From: Allocoprococcus sp004560705 | GTDB taxonomy: Bacteria > Bacillota > Clostridia > Lachnospirales > Lachnospiraceae | DNA length: 64,000 bases | Direction of reading: 5' to 3' | NCBI RefSeq assembly: GCF_052065755.1 | Contig: NZ_JBQHTK010000001.1 | Location: forward strand, 124,001-188,000 | Part shown: piece by piece, positions 34,303-43,239 of the stretch | Position numbering within the stretch: the stretch's first letter is position 1 | Layout of the letters: each line of letters begins with the position of its first letter | The notes under the pieces: model-generated | The model's input: only the letters and a program-made list of their open reading frames with translations | Database searches by the model: none | What the model was told of the DNA's origin: nothing | Program-made: the position numbers and the translations under genes

Positions 34303-34450
34303 ACTTTCCTCTCTCCTAAAAGTCATTTTTTCATATTTTCTGTAAGGTCTTATCATTTTTTTACCATTCCAATGAATATAAGTTTACCATATATAAATGT
34401 CACTGCCTAATCCAGATATATTATTACGATATATAGGAATAAACTATAGC

Positions 34451-34494
34451 AAAGCAGCAGCATGAAGAAACTCTCTTCCTCATGCTGCTGCTTT
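34451..34494. terminator. 15-bp perfect hairpin downstream of the tRNAs
   Basis: AAAGCAGCAGCATGA pairs exactly with TCATGCTGCTGCTTT around a 14-base loop. It has only weak T-tracts. It lies in the 360-base gap between the lyase remnant and the tRNA genes, which shows no gene. Confidence 0.55.
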
Positions 34495-34578
34495 GTGGTA
34501 AGTGGTGAACCCCACCTTTATTCATTTTCTTTTTTCATGAGATCATTCTCTCATGGAGTGGAACTTCGATATAAAATC

Positions 34579-34617
34579 ATGCCAATGGGCGCTGGTCGTG
34601 GCAAAAGAAACGTCCCT
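34579..34617 (-). repeat. Dispersed short repeat, copy 1
   Basis: A 22-base identical core starting ATGCCAATGGGCGCTGGTCG, followed by a related CAAA...CGTCCCT end, recurs at 62701-62740. Both copies are intergenic and have the same orientation. Confidence 0.6.
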
Positions 34618-34623
34618 ACTATC

Positions 34624-34663
34624 TAAAAAACCACAAAACCTGCGTCTTCAAGTTTTGTGGTTT
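34624..34663 (-). terminator. Terminator of the tRNA operon
   Basis: AAACCACAAAAC pairs exactly with GTTTTGTGGTTT; on the minus strand it is followed by TTTTTTAG. It lies seven bases past tRNA-Pro. Confidence 0.85.
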
Positions 34664-34669
34664 AAAAAA

Positions 34670-34743
<74 letters not shown>

Positions 34744-34797
34744 ATGTGTTTCGGATATTCTTTTCAGAATATCCTTTTCCCTTATTCAATTAAGGAG

Positions 34798-34868
34798 CTA
34801 CGGATAGAGGACTCGAACCTCTACTAACAGAGTCAGAGTCTGCTGTGCTGCCATTACACCAATCCGCA
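34798..34868 (-). tRNA. tRNA-Gln (anticodon CTG)
   Basis: A 71-base cloverleaf on the minus strand. The acceptor TGCGGAT pairs with ATCCGTA, including the U1-A72 pair typical of tRNA-Gln. The anticodon loop is CTCTGAC (CTG), and the T-loop TTCGAGT is closed by AGAGG/CCTCT. Transcribed with tRNA-Pro, 55 bases apart. Confidence 0.92.
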
Positions 34869-35001
34869 TTATCTGGTGTTTGTTAGCCGCTCTCATCAGC
34901 GAACAATGTTATTATACCAGAACTTCCATGAAATGCAACCCCTTTTTTTATTTTTTTTAAAGAAAGTTTTCTTGTGTTTTTTCTTTCTTTTTTCAGACAT
35001 T

Positions 35002-36321
35002 TCACATCTGCTTTTTTCTGTACCAGTTCAGCATTCCAAGGGCCAGAATCAGGCAAACTGTTTCTGCCAAAAGCGGTGACCACCAGATTCCTTCTCCGCC
35101 GAACACAGCCGTCAGAATCACCAGACTTCCCACCAACGCAACCAGACTCCTCGTCAATGATATTGCCGCTGCAAATCCTGCCTTTTCGATCGATGTAAAA
35201 TACCCGCCAATCACTACATTATATCCCGCCAGCAGAAAGGACAGGATAAAAACGCGAAACACTCGCACAGTATACGCTATGAGCTGCGGATTGTCGTTTT
35301 CCAGGAATACTTTTACAATTCCTTCTGCTCCCAGATAGCAGCCTGCCGTTGATACACCCGAAAATACCATAGCCGCCACAATCCCGTATTTCAGAAGCTT
35401 CTGATACTTTTTCCGCTCCCCTTTACCATAATAATAGCTGATCAGCGGCTGTGTTCCCTGAGCGATTCCGGTCATTGACATCACCACAATCGTATTCACG
35501 TAGGAAATGATCGTATAACTTACCAAGGCTTCTTCTCCGATAAATGCCAGTATGGCCTGGTTAAAGAAGAAGATGATCATTCCACCCGAAAACTCCGTAA
35601 TGCCGGACGCGAACCCATTCTGTATCTGACGCCATATAACCGCAAAGCTGAACCGGAATCCGGCAAAGCGGATCGTTCCTTTGGGCCCGAGGAAATGCTT
35701 TAGATACAGTACAATGACAGCAGCCTGAGAAAGGCCTGTTGCCCAAGCTGCTCCCCGTACGCCCTGGTTCCATCGTATTACCATAAGATAATCCAGAATG
35801 CAGTTTAGAACTGCACCGCTGGTAACATAAATCGTAGCCAGCTTCGGATACCCATCTGTCTTGATCAGAGTTTCAAAAGAATACGAAAGCATGTACGCAA
35901 TCGCAAATGGCGCGATTGTACCAATATATTCCTTCGCATAGGGAAGAATCGTATCCGTTGCGCCCAGAAATCTGGCAAATGGTTCCAGAAAAATCAGTAC
36001 CAGCGCTGTCACGGTTACCGCCAGCACACAAAGAACCACTATGTTCTGGGTAAACACCTGATTCGCCCTCTCTTTTTCCCCCTTTCCCAAAGATATTGCA
36101 ACGATTGTAGAATTTCCTACAGCAAATAACAACGAAATTGAAAATAATCCTACCGAAAATGGCATGGATATATTGACTGCCGTAAGTGCCACTTCCGAAA
36201 CTCCTCGTGCAACAAAGATTCCGTCCACCATCGTATATAAAGAGAATACACACTGTGCGATAATCGACGGAATGATAAATTTCAAAAAATCTGTCTTTAG
36301 CGACTTGCCTTCCAATTGCAT
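35002..36321 (-). CDS. MATE-family multidrug efflux transporter
   Basis: A 439-residue transporter with twelve membrane helices in two repeats. It shows MATE family traits: FLKFIIPSIIAQCVFSLYTMVDGIFVARGV at the N-terminus, and GIAQGTQPLISYYYGKGERKKYQK in the middle loop. It exchanges Na+ or H+ for cationic drugs. It is divergent from a MerR/BmrR-type activator, and its promoter has the 19-base spacer typical of MerR targets (36358-36388), so induction by the regulator's ligand is likely. Confidence 0.92.
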   Translation of the reverse strand: MQLEGKSLKTDFLKFIIPSIIAQCVFSLYTMVDGIFVARGVSEVALTAVNISMPFSVGLFSISLLFAVGNSTIVAISLGKGEKERANQVFTQNIVVLCVLAVTVTALVLIFLEPFARFLGATDTILPYAKEYIGTIAPFAIAYMLSYSFETLIKTDGYPKLATIYVTSGAVLNCILDYLMVIRWNQGVRGAAWATGLSQAAVIVLYLKHFLGPKGTIRFAGFRFSFAVIWRQIQNGFASGITEFSGGMIIFFFNQAILAFIGEEALVSYTIISYVNTIVVMSMTGIAQGTQPLISYYYGKGERKKYQKLLKYGIVAAMVFSGVSTAGCYLGAEGIVKVFLENDNPQLIAYTVRVFRVFILSFLLAGYNVVIGGYFTSIEKAGFAAAISLTRSLVALVGSLVILTAVFGGEGIWWSPLLAETVCLILALGMLNWYRKKQM

Positions 36322-36357
36322 AAAACAAAAACCTCTACTTTCATACGCTTCCTTTTC

Positions 36358-36388
36358 AGATTAAACCTTGGTATAATACTAAGGTCAA
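36358..36388 (-). promoter_or_regulatory. MerR-type promoter with 19-bp spacer and operator dyad
   Basis: On the minus strand TTGACC (36388-36383) and TAATCT (36363-36358) are 19 bases apart, two more than normal, and the spacer holds the dyad ACCTT-11-AAGGT (36365-36385). MerR-family proteins twist such over-long promoters into an active form. It drives the MATE gene. Confidence 0.85.
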
Positions 36389-36443
36389 CCCGTTTTTGCA
36401 AAATGTTTTAAATTTTTTCTGTTCTCAATAAAAGGAGTCACTT

Positions 36444-37271
36444 ATGAAACAATACTATACGATCGGTGAAATTTCAAAGATTTATCAGATTGGTACAGAT
36501 TCTCTGCGTTATTATGAAAAACTTGGAATTTTATCTCCCAGAAGAGGGGCAAATGGATACCGGATCTACGGTCTTGATGATCTTTGGAAACTGAACGTCA
36601 TACGCGATCTGCGCCGTTTAGACTTTCCGATGGAAAAGATCCGGAATTATATGCAGAACCGGAGTATCGAGTCCACCCGAACGCTCCTGGAGGAAGAATT
36701 AGGGCTCATAGAAGAACATATGAAGGCTCTGGAAAAACTGAAAGAAAATGTTTCCGAACGGTTATCCACCTTGGAAAAAGCTACCCGCCAGCCACTTGAC
36801 ACCGTAATACTTAAACATTTTCCCAAGCGTAAATGCCATATTCTCAACCACCTTTACCATACGGACGAAGAAATGGATATGCTCATCAAGCAACTGATGA
36901 ATAAGGATAAAAATCACCTGTACATTATTGGCAATAATCGAATCGGCTCATTTCTTCCTCTTGAAGATGCAACCCAAAATCGTTTCGGAAACTATGCCGG
37001 GGTATTCATTATTGATCCGAACGGAACGGATGAACTGGACGAAGGGGACTATCTCTCCGTCTGTTATCAGGGCAATTCTCACCAACACAAGTCTTATTTT
37101 CCTATGATACAAGAATATGCTGATAAACACCATCTGATTTTATCCGGTGATCTTCTTGAGTTTTTATGGATTGACATTCACCAGTCCGCGAATTACGGGG
37201 AACACATTACGGAATTACAGATAAAAGCAGAAGCCTCCAAAAATACAGAGCGTGCCTGCAGCAAATTGTAA
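36444..37271 (+). CDS. MerR-family activator with GyrI/BmrR-like effector domain
   Basis: A 275-residue regulator: MerR helix-turn-helix and wing (1-75: YTIGEISKIYQIGTDSLRYYEKLGIL, then RLDFPMEKIRNYM), a coiled-coil dimer helix (76-118) and a C-terminal effector domain (about 120-265) of the BmrR/GyrI kind (Tyr-rich, with GDYLSVCYQG). These domains bind lipophilic cations. It is divergent from the MATE gene and has AAAGGAG before the ATG. Confidence 0.88.
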   Translation: MKQYYTIGEISKIYQIGTDSLRYYEKLGILSPRRGANGYRIYGLDDLWKLNVIRDLRRLDFPMEKIRNYMQNRSIESTRTLLEEELGLIEEHMKALEKLKENVSERLSTLEKATRQPLDTVILKHFPKRKCHILNHLYHTDEEMDMLIKQLMNKDKNHLYIIGNNRIGSFLPLEDATQNRFGNYAGVFIIDPNGTDELDEGDYLSVCYQGNSHQHKSYFPMIQEYADKHHLILSGDLLEFLWIDIHQSANYGEHITELQIKAEASKNTERACSKL

Positions 37272-37284
37272 CCAAATGTCAAAA

Positions 37285-37337
37285 GCGCAAATTACTCTCT
37301 ACCTTCACGTATCTGTGAATCAAAAAGTAATTTGCGC
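37285..37337 (+). terminator. Terminator of the MerR gene
   Basis: GCGCAAATTACT pairs exactly with AGTAATTTGCGC; a T-rich tract follows 10 bases later. It lies 13 bases past the stop. Confidence 0.7.
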
Positions 37338-37380
37338 TCATATATTTTAACAATTCGAAGTTCAGCCCTGAAGTATCATT

Positions 37381-37685
37381 TTACATTGCAGTATATTTCT
37401 TTCGGACTGTATATCCAATGGCACCAAGCCCTGCCGCACAGAAATTATTGATTACTACAGCGTATGTCTCAGCCGGGTCAAATGCTCTTCCGTTCACACT
37501 CTTAATCGTAACACGATTAATTCACATCCTTTGAGACGTTCCACAGCATCGCATCTGTGATCAGATCGCCAAGATTTGTCTCACTGTCTCTGTTTCCCTG
37601 TGGCGCCCGTTCTCCATTCAGATCGGTTTCCGTTCTGGCAAATACTTCTCAGTAACCCTCGTCTTTTTTGTCTGTCCTTTTCCAT
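37381..37685 (-). pseudogene. 5'-nucleotidase/2',3'-cyclic phosphodiesterase remnant
   Basis: A start with AAAGGAG and ATG (37685) is kept, but after about 12 codons other frames carry the family: VFARTETDLNGERAPQGNRDSE followed by TNLGDLITDAMLWNV, and, after a second break, VTIKSVNGRAFDPAETYAVVINNF and a stop at 37381. These blocks are typical of the C-terminal 5'-nucleotidase domain (PF02872). The metallophosphatase half and much of the rest (several hundred residues) are gone. At least two deletions. Confidence 0.75.
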
Positions 37686-37848
37686 AATTGGATCTCCTTT
37701 CCTTTTTGCACCTTGCATGCACAGTAAAACATATGCCGCATCTCGCACATTAACAGAGTAAATATATCAAGTGACAGATAAAAACACATAAATTCTATGT
37801 AATATTATTGTAAAATGTGGCCAGGGGTACGTCCCCTGGCCACTCTTA

Positions 37849-39063
37849 CTAAATACTCTGAATTCTCTTAATTGCTTCCAGTGTGTTTTCATAGCTTCCG
37901 AATGCGGTCAGACGGAAATATCCTTCTCCGCTCGGTCCGAATCCGGATCCCGGTGTGCCTACCACATTCGCTTTCTCAAGCAGGTAATCGAAGAACTCCC
38001 ATGAAGTCATATTGTCCGGTGTCTTCAGCCAGATGTACGGGGAATTCACTGCTCCGGATACGGTGTATCCTGCATTTTTCAGTCCTTCAAAAATCGTCTT
38101 TGCATTCTTCTGATAGTATGCAATCTGCTCTTTCAGCTGTGCCTTGCCCGCTTCTGAATAAACAGCCTCGCCGGCTTTCTGTACGATATATGGAGCGCCA
38201 TTGTACTTGGTTCCATGTCTTCTTGCCCAGAGAGAGTGCAGCATCACATCACCGCATTTCAGATCTTTCGGAATAACGGTTGCACCCAGACGGACTCCGG
38301 TGAATCCTGCATTCTTCGAGAAGCTGCGGAGTTCGATCGCGCAGGTTCTTGCACCTTCGCATTCATAAATGCTGTGTGGTACATTTTCTTCTGTAATATA
38401 TGCTTCATAAGCTGCGTCGTAAATGATCACAGCTCCGACTTTATTTGCATAATCAACCCATTTCTGCAGTTCGTCTTTGGTGATCGTTGCTCCGGTCGGA
38501 TTATTCGGGAAACACAGGTAAATGATATCCGGTGTCTTTTCCGGAAGTTCCGGTGCAAATCCGGTCTCAGCCGTACACGGCATATAGATCACATCACTCC
38601 AAGTTCCGGTAGCTGCGTCGTATGTACCGGTACGTCCTGCCATGACATTGGTGTCTACATAAACCGGGTAAACCGGGTCACATACTGCAATCTTACAATC
38701 CGGTCCAAAAATCTCCTGAATGTTTCCGGAATCGCATTTTGCTCCATCGGAAATGAAGATCTCATCCGATGCGATATCACATCCGCGTGCCTGGAAATCA
38801 TTCTTTGCAATCGCACTTCTCAGAAATTCATACCCAAGATCCGGCGCATAGCCGTGGAATGTCTCGGCGTGTGCCATCTCATCCACCGCACTGTGGAGCG
38901 CTTCAATGATCGCCGGTGCAAGCGGCTGGGTAACATCACCGATTCCCAGACGGATGATGGATGCGTCCGGATTTGCAGCCTGAAACGCGGCTACTTTCTT
39001 AGCAATATTGGAAAACAGATAGCTTCCCGGTAATTTCAGATAATTTTCATTTACTTTGTACAT
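37849..39063 (-). CDS. dapL: LL-diaminopimelate aminotransferase
   Basis: A 404-residue class I/II PLP aminotransferase, the DapL type that makes LL-2,6-diaminopimelate directly from tetrahydrodipicolinate. Motifs are IIRLGIGDVTQPLAPAIIEAL, DPVYPVYVDTNVMAGRTG, YLCFPNNPTGA and the Schiff-base lysine in ELRSFSKNAGFTGVR. Length is normal. It gives lysine and peptidoglycan diaminopimelate. It follows dapF by 15 bases with AAAGGAG before its start, so the two catalyse successive steps from one transcript. Confidence 0.95.
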   Translation of the reverse strand: MYKVNENYLKLPGSYLFSNIAKKVAAFQAANPDASIIRLGIGDVTQPLAPAIIEALHSAVDEMAHAETFHGYAPDLGYEFLRSAIAKNDFQARGCDIASDEIFISDGAKCDSGNIQEIFGPDCKIAVCDPVYPVYVDTNVMAGRTGTYDAATGTWSDVIYMPCTAETGFAPELPEKTPDIIYLCFPNNPTGATITKDELQKWVDYANKVGAVIIYDAAYEAYITEENVPHSIYECEGARTCAIELRSFSKNAGFTGVRLGATVIPKDLKCGDVMLHSLWARRHGTKYNGAPYIVQKAGEAVYSEAGKAQLKEQIAYYQKNAKTIFEGLKNAGYTVSGAVNSPYIWLKTPDNMTSWEFFDYLLEKANVVGTPGSGFGPSGEGYFRLTAFGSYENTLEAIKRIQSI

Positions 39064-39078
39064 TGATATCTTCTCCTT

Positions 39079-39906
39079 TTATAAAATTCCGTCAAACACC
39101 CGCTCTGCAGGTCCTGTCATATACACATGATTGACCTTGCGGTCCCATCTGACGGCTAATTCTCCTCCTAATAATTTAACTGTAACTTTCTCATCTGTCA
39201 AGTCATTCAATACGGATGCAACACAGGCGGCACAGGCTCCCGTACCACAGGCAAGCGTCTCTCCCGAACCCCTTTCCCAGATTCTCATGGCAATCGTTTT
39301 TCGATCAATCACCTGACAAAACTCTGCATTGATCCGATCCGGGAACCTGGGATGGAACTCAAACGCCGGTCCCAGCTCCTCCACCGGGAAATCCTTCACA
39401 TGATCCACATAGACAACTGCGTGTGGATTCCCCATGGAAATCCCCGTAATCCGGTATTCCTCTCCCTTCACCGTGATCGGTTCATTCAGTACAAGATCTC
39501 GCTCGCACAAAATCGGGATGCAATGGGTATTCAGTCTGGGGGTTCCCATATCCACGCAGACTGCCTCCACCTCACCTTCCTCAATCTGAAGCGCCAGATT
39601 ACGTATCCCGCAGGCGGTTTCTATCGTCAAAGCCGTCTTTGCCGTCATTTTGCACTCATACACGTATTTCGCGAGACAGCGGATCCCGTTTCCACACATT
39701 TTTGCAGCGGAACCGTCCGCATTGTAAATCTCCATTTTAAAATCAGCCTTCACGGAAGGTTTCACCAGTATCAATCCGTCCGATCCAATTCCAAAATGTC
39801 TGTCACTGATTCTTTTTGCTAATTCTGATGGTTCTGTTATCTTTTCTCTGAAGCAATTCACAAATACATAGTCGTTTCCAAGTCCATGCATCTTCGTAAA
39901 ATTCAT
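39079..39906 (-). CDS. dapF: Diaminopimelate epimerase
   Basis: A 275-residue PLP-independent racemase that turns LL- into meso-diaminopimelate. It has the start FTKMHGLGNDYVFVN, the two catalytic cysteines in KMCGNGIRC and ACGTGACAA, and repeated alpha/beta-lobes. The ATG at 39906 follows GGAGCGAAGCG and begins the family domain; a TTG upstream is unlikely. Upstream of dapL. Confidence 0.94.
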   Translation of the reverse strand: MNFTKMHGLGNDYVFVNCFREKITEPSELAKRISDRHFGIGSDGLILVKPSVKADFKMEIYNADGSAAKMCGNGIRCLAKYVYECKMTAKTALTIETACGIRNLALQIEEGEVEAVCVDMGTPRLNTHCIPILCERDLVLNEPITVKGEEYRITGISMGNPHAVVYVDHVKDFPVEELGPAFEFHPRFPDRINAEFCQVIDRKTIAMRIWERGSGETLACGTGACAACVASVLNDLTDEKVTVKLLGGELAVRWDRKVNHVYMTGPAERVFDGIL

Positions 39907-39930
39907 AGATCGCTTCGCTCCTGCCAACTC

Positions 39931-40479
39931 CTATTCTGCCATAATACTAAGTACCATCTGAGCTGTCTCCACCATATTCGTTCCGCTGTCCATACTGCAT
40001 TTCTGCAGATAGCGGTGTGCTTCTTCCTCTGTCATATGATTTCGCTCCATCAGAAGCTCTTTTGCCTGCTTCACTAATGCCTGCTGCTTCGGGTTTCTGT
40101 TCTTCAGGTCGGCCTTGCGTTTCTTTCTGCGCCGCTCCATCGTGCGCATCAGCATTTCCATCGTATTTACAAGATCAAATACTTTGATGGGCGTCCCAAG
40201 GCCGATCACACCCGGAATCCGGCCATCATGCCATTTCTCCGGTGATGCAACCAACAGCATCTCAAATGTCTCCGGCAGATACTCTCTCAATTCAGTATAT
40301 AGCATATCCGATAATTTATACCCACAAACTATAATCCCATCATCAAGATCATCTGCATATTGGATCGCCTGTGCACCGGTCGTACAGACCGCCATCACAC
40401 CAAATCCGTTTCGTACCAGTATATTTCGAATATTCGTCGCATTTTCCTTCTTGGGAAATACAACAATAATACTACTCAT
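39931..40479 (-). CDS. ANTAR-domain RNA-binding antiterminator with degenerate receiver
   Basis: A 182-residue protein. Residues 1-110 resemble a receiver fold, but the phospho-acceptor aspartate is missing: the strand reads DDGIIVCGYKLSDM, with Gly53 near the expected position, and the acidic pair is also absent (VFPKKE). Residues 120-180 form an ANTAR domain (KADLKNRNPKQQALVKQAKELLMERNHMTEEEAHRYLQ is its start), which binds tandem hairpins in RNA and prevents termination. It lies 54 bases downstream of glnA, whose leader holds a terminator, so control of glnA by nitrogen status is likely. GGAGG precedes the ATG. Confidence 0.85.
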   Translation of the reverse strand: MSSIIVVFPKKENATNIRNILVRNGFGVMAVCTTGAQAIQYADDLDDGIIVCGYKLSDMLYTELREYLPETFEMLLVASPEKWHDGRIPGVIGLGTPIKVFDLVNTMEMLMRTMERRRKKRKADLKNRNPKQQALVKQAKELLMERNHMTEEEAHRYLQKCSMDSGTNMVETAQMVLSIMAE

Positions 40480-40533
40480 TATACCAGCCTCCTCACTCTT
40501 TTCGCCTATACAAATGCTACTTGGTAAGGAGCT

Positions 40534-41865
40534 CTAATATTTCTGCAGATACTCATTCATTTCCCATTCCGATACATGACTGCGGTATCTGTCATACTCT
40601 GCTTTTTTTGCTTTGATAAATTTCTGGGAAAGTTCCTCTCCAAGTACCTTCTGGATAAAAGCATCTTTCTCAAATTCTTCTACCGCTTCCATAAGGCTGC
40701 CCGGGAGACATTCAATGCCAAGCGCCTTTTTCTCCTCTTCATTCAATTCAAAAATATTCTGACTGATTTCTTTTGGAGGAAGAATTTTTTCACGGATTCC
40801 CTCCATTCCTGCTGCCAGACAAACCGCAAGTGCAAGATATGGATTTGCAGATGCATCCGGGCTTCGCAGCTCGATTCGTTTACCGCTCCTTCTGGATTCC
40901 GGAATCCGGATCAGCGGTGTTCTATTATTTGCCGACCACGCAATATAAGTAGGTGCTTCATATCCGGGTACAAGACGTTTGTAAGAATTTACCAGAGGAT
41001 TCGTGATAAATGTAATCGCCTTGATATGCTTCATGAGTCCGCCGATGAAATAATAAGCTTCCTGGCTCAGACCATGTTCATCATTTTCATCCGAGAAAAT
41101 ATTCTCTCCATCTCTGGAAAGTGACATATTCAGGTGCATTCCGGAACCATTGATTCCGTATTTCGGTTTTGGCATAAAGGTCGCATGTAATCCGTGACGT
41201 TTGGCAATTGTTTTCACAACCATCCGGAACGTAACCATATTATCCGCAGTTTCAAGCGCTTCCTCGTATTTCAGATCGATCTCATGCTGCGCCGGTGCCA
41301 TTTCATGATGGGATGCCTCAATCTCTATTCCCATATCCTCCAGTGTGAGCACCATATCCCTTCTCGCATTTTCTCCCAGATCGAGTGGCCCAAGATCAAA
41401 ATATCCCGCCTTCTCATGCGTTGTTGTCGTCGGTGTTCCATCATCATCCTGATGGAAAAGGAAAAATTCAAATTCAGGTCCGACTACAAACTGATATCCC
41501 ATTTCTTCGGTTTCCCGAATTACATTTTCCAGAACCTGGCGTGGGTCGCTCTCGTACGCTGTTCCGTCCGGACGGTAGATATCACAGATAAATCTTGCCA
41601 CTTTTCCCTGCTGCGGCCGCCATGGGAAAATGGTAAATGTATTCAGGTCCGGCCGAAGATACATGTCTGATTCTTCGATCCGCGAAAATCCTTCAATTGA
41701 AGATCCGTCAAACATGCATTCATTATTCAATGCTCTTTCAAGCTGTCCTGTAGTGATCGCCACATTTTTCAATGTACCGTAAATGTCAGTAAACTGCAGA
41801 CGGATAAATCCGACATCTTCTTCTTCCACCAGACGCAGAATATCTTTTCTTGTATAATTTCTCAT
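40534..41865 (-). CDS. glnA: Glutamine synthetase, type I
   Basis: A 443-residue GlnA of the GSI-alpha size typical of Firmicutes. Present are the beta-grasp N-terminus (VGFIRLQFTDIYGTLKNVAI), DGSSIEGF, the metal site motifs VGPEFEFFLF and NGSGMHLNMSL, and the ATP/glutamate loop (NRTPLIRIPESRRSGKRIELRSPDASANPYLA region, residues 315-345). It joins ammonium to glutamate. The ATG at 41865 gives the usual length and has GGAGG upstream. The leader carries a terminator and the next gene encodes an ANTAR protein. Confidence 0.95.
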   Translation of the reverse strand: MRNYTRKDILRLVEEEDVGFIRLQFTDIYGTLKNVAITTGQLERALNNECMFDGSSIEGFSRIEESDMYLRPDLNTFTIFPWRPQQGKVARFICDIYRPDGTAYESDPRQVLENVIRETEEMGYQFVVGPEFEFFLFHQDDDGTPTTTTHEKAGYFDLGPLDLGENARRDMVLTLEDMGIEIEASHHEMAPAQHEIDLKYEEALETADNMVTFRMVVKTIAKRHGLHATFMPKPKYGINGSGMHLNMSLSRDGENIFSDENDEHGLSQEAYYFIGGLMKHIKAITFITNPLVNSYKRLVPGYEAPTYIAWSANNRTPLIRIPESRRSGKRIELRSPDASANPYLALAVCLAAGMEGIREKILPPKEISQNIFELNEEEKKALGIECLPGSLMEAVEEFEKDAFIQKVLGEELSQKFIKAKKAEYDRYRSHVSEWEMNEYLQKY

Positions 41866-41925
41866 AATTATGTATTCCTCCATACTGAAAAACAGACTGC
41901 ATTTTGATAATACTAAACTCTCTGA

Positions 41926-41966
41926 TATTGAAAAAAGGGCGCTCTTTCCCTATCAGAAAACGCCCT
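41926..41966 (-). terminator. Terminator inside the glnA leader
   Basis: On the minus strand AAGGGCG pairs with CGCCCTT and is followed by TTTT. It stands about 10 bases downstream of the -10 box at 41977-41982 and about 65 bases before the glnA start, so transcripts must read through it; an ANTAR protein is encoded next door. Confidence 0.8.
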
Positions 41967-41976
41967 TGTTTATTTT

Positions 41977-42006
41977 ATTATATTAAACCACGCTTTCGAT
42001 TGTCAA
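41977..42006 (-). promoter_or_regulatory. glnA promoter P1
   Basis: TTGACA (42006-42001) and TATAAT (41982-41977) with 18 bases between, both perfect. A second candidate, TTGCAA-18-TATAAT, is at 42136-42107. Confidence 0.8.
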
Positions 42007-42219
42007 CGTGGCATTGTGACGAAGTTTTGGAATTATTTTCCAAAATCCTCTACACATACAGCATTCCTTATTCCTCTTTCCGTTTTCCTGATCGGTATCT
42101 AACCGTATTATACCAGTTTCGCACTATATATTGCAATTTCATTTTACAAGCCATTCTTCATAAAGTATACTAAATACAGTATATGGACATTTATTCTGAA
42201 TAGAAAGAAGGATTTGATC

Positions 42220-43170
42220 ATGAACTACATTGACCTCCACTGTGATACACTCTATCGTCTCTACACGCAGGAAGACACGCTTCCGGATGAAACCCCGTGG
42301 GAAAACCGCGGACACATTGATCTTTCCAGACTGCACAAGGCCGGTGCTCTGGCCCAGTTCTTCGCCTGCTTTCTCAACCGGAAGCAGACTCCGATAAGTG
42401 AAAGCCATTACACAGATGCATTACAGATGATCCGTCTTCTAAAAAGTAGCGCCGACAGACACGCTGAGGTATCCTGCGCCTTTTCTTTTGATGATTATCT
42501 GCGCAACAAATCCGCCGGAAAGCTTTCCTGTTTTCTCACAGTAGAAGAAGGCGGTATTCTGGAAAATGACATGAGCCGTCTGTACACGCTTTACGAGGAA
42601 GGAATACGCCTGATCACGCTGACCTGGAACTATGAAAATGAACTGGGATTTCCCCACAACATGTCCTCCCAGAGTGGAACCGGTCTGAAGCCTTTCGGTC
42701 TGGAGGTGATTGGAGAAATGGAACGGCTCGGTATGCTGATCGATGTATCGCATCTTTCCGATGCCGGTTTTGAAGATGTATATCTAAATACCCGTAAGCC
42801 GTTCGTCGCCAGTCACTCCTGCTGCCGCTCTCTCTGCGGTCATTCCCGGAATCTAACCGACCAGATGATCCGTCAGATCGGAGAACGTCAGGGACTTGTC
42901 GGTGTGAATTTCTACGGTACATTTTTGCAGGATAACGGAATCTGCAGTGCCGATGTAATCGCAGCGCATCTGCGCCATATTGTAAATGTAGGAGGCATTG
43001 ATATTGCTGCCCTTGGAAGTGATTTCGACGGAATGAGCTGTGAAATGGAACTTGCCGGATGTCAGGATATGCCGCTTCTTCTTCCGTCTCTCGAGAAGGC
43101 GGGCTTTACTTCCGGTGAAATCGATGCAATCTGTTATAAGAATGCAGAGCGGGTATTGAAAAATATATAG
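42220..43170 (+). CDS. Membrane-dipeptidase-type (M19) peptidase
   Basis: A 316-residue zinc dipeptidase of the renal dipeptidase family. The HxD motif is at the start (YIDLHCDT, His7/Asp9), followed by the bridging glutamate in TVEEGG, ITLTWNYENELG, DVSHLSDAGFEDV (His), VASHSCCRSL (His) and GSDFDGM (Asp). All metal ligands are present. It cleaves dipeptides, often with D-residues at the second place. The ATG at 42220 has AAGGA nine bases upstream; a TTG two codons earlier is less likely. Monocistronic, divergent from glnA. Confidence 0.9.
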   Translation: MNYIDLHCDTLYRLYTQEDTLPDETPWENRGHIDLSRLHKAGALAQFFACFLNRKQTPISESHYTDALQMIRLLKSSADRHAEVSCAFSFDDYLRNKSAGKLSCFLTVEEGGILENDMSRLYTLYEEGIRLITLTWNYENELGFPHNMSSQSGTGLKPFGLEVIGEMERLGMLIDVSHLSDAGFEDVYLNTRKPFVASHSCCRSLCGHSRNLTDQMIRQIGERQGLVGVNFYGTFLQDNGICSADVIAAHLRHIVNVGGIDIAALGSDFDGMSCEMELAGCQDMPLLLPSLEKAGFTSGEIDAICYKNAERVLKNI

Positions 43171-43203
43171 CATAGGATGTATTTTTTATTATTTTTACAC
43201 AAT

Positions 43204-43231
43204 TAGGGGCGATTGTAATGTCGCCCCCTAA
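43204..43231. terminator. Terminator between dipeptidase and oxidoreductase
   Basis: TTAGGGGCGA pairs with TCGCCCCCTAA around an eight-base loop, between two convergent genes. Confidence 0.65.
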
Positions 43232-43239
43232 TCTTCTCG

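Noticed and set aside
34451..34494. A third tRNA or small RNA in the hairpin downstream of the tRNA genes
   Set aside because: A single long stem with no cloverleaf arms; no promoter seen; better treated as a terminator-like hairpin.
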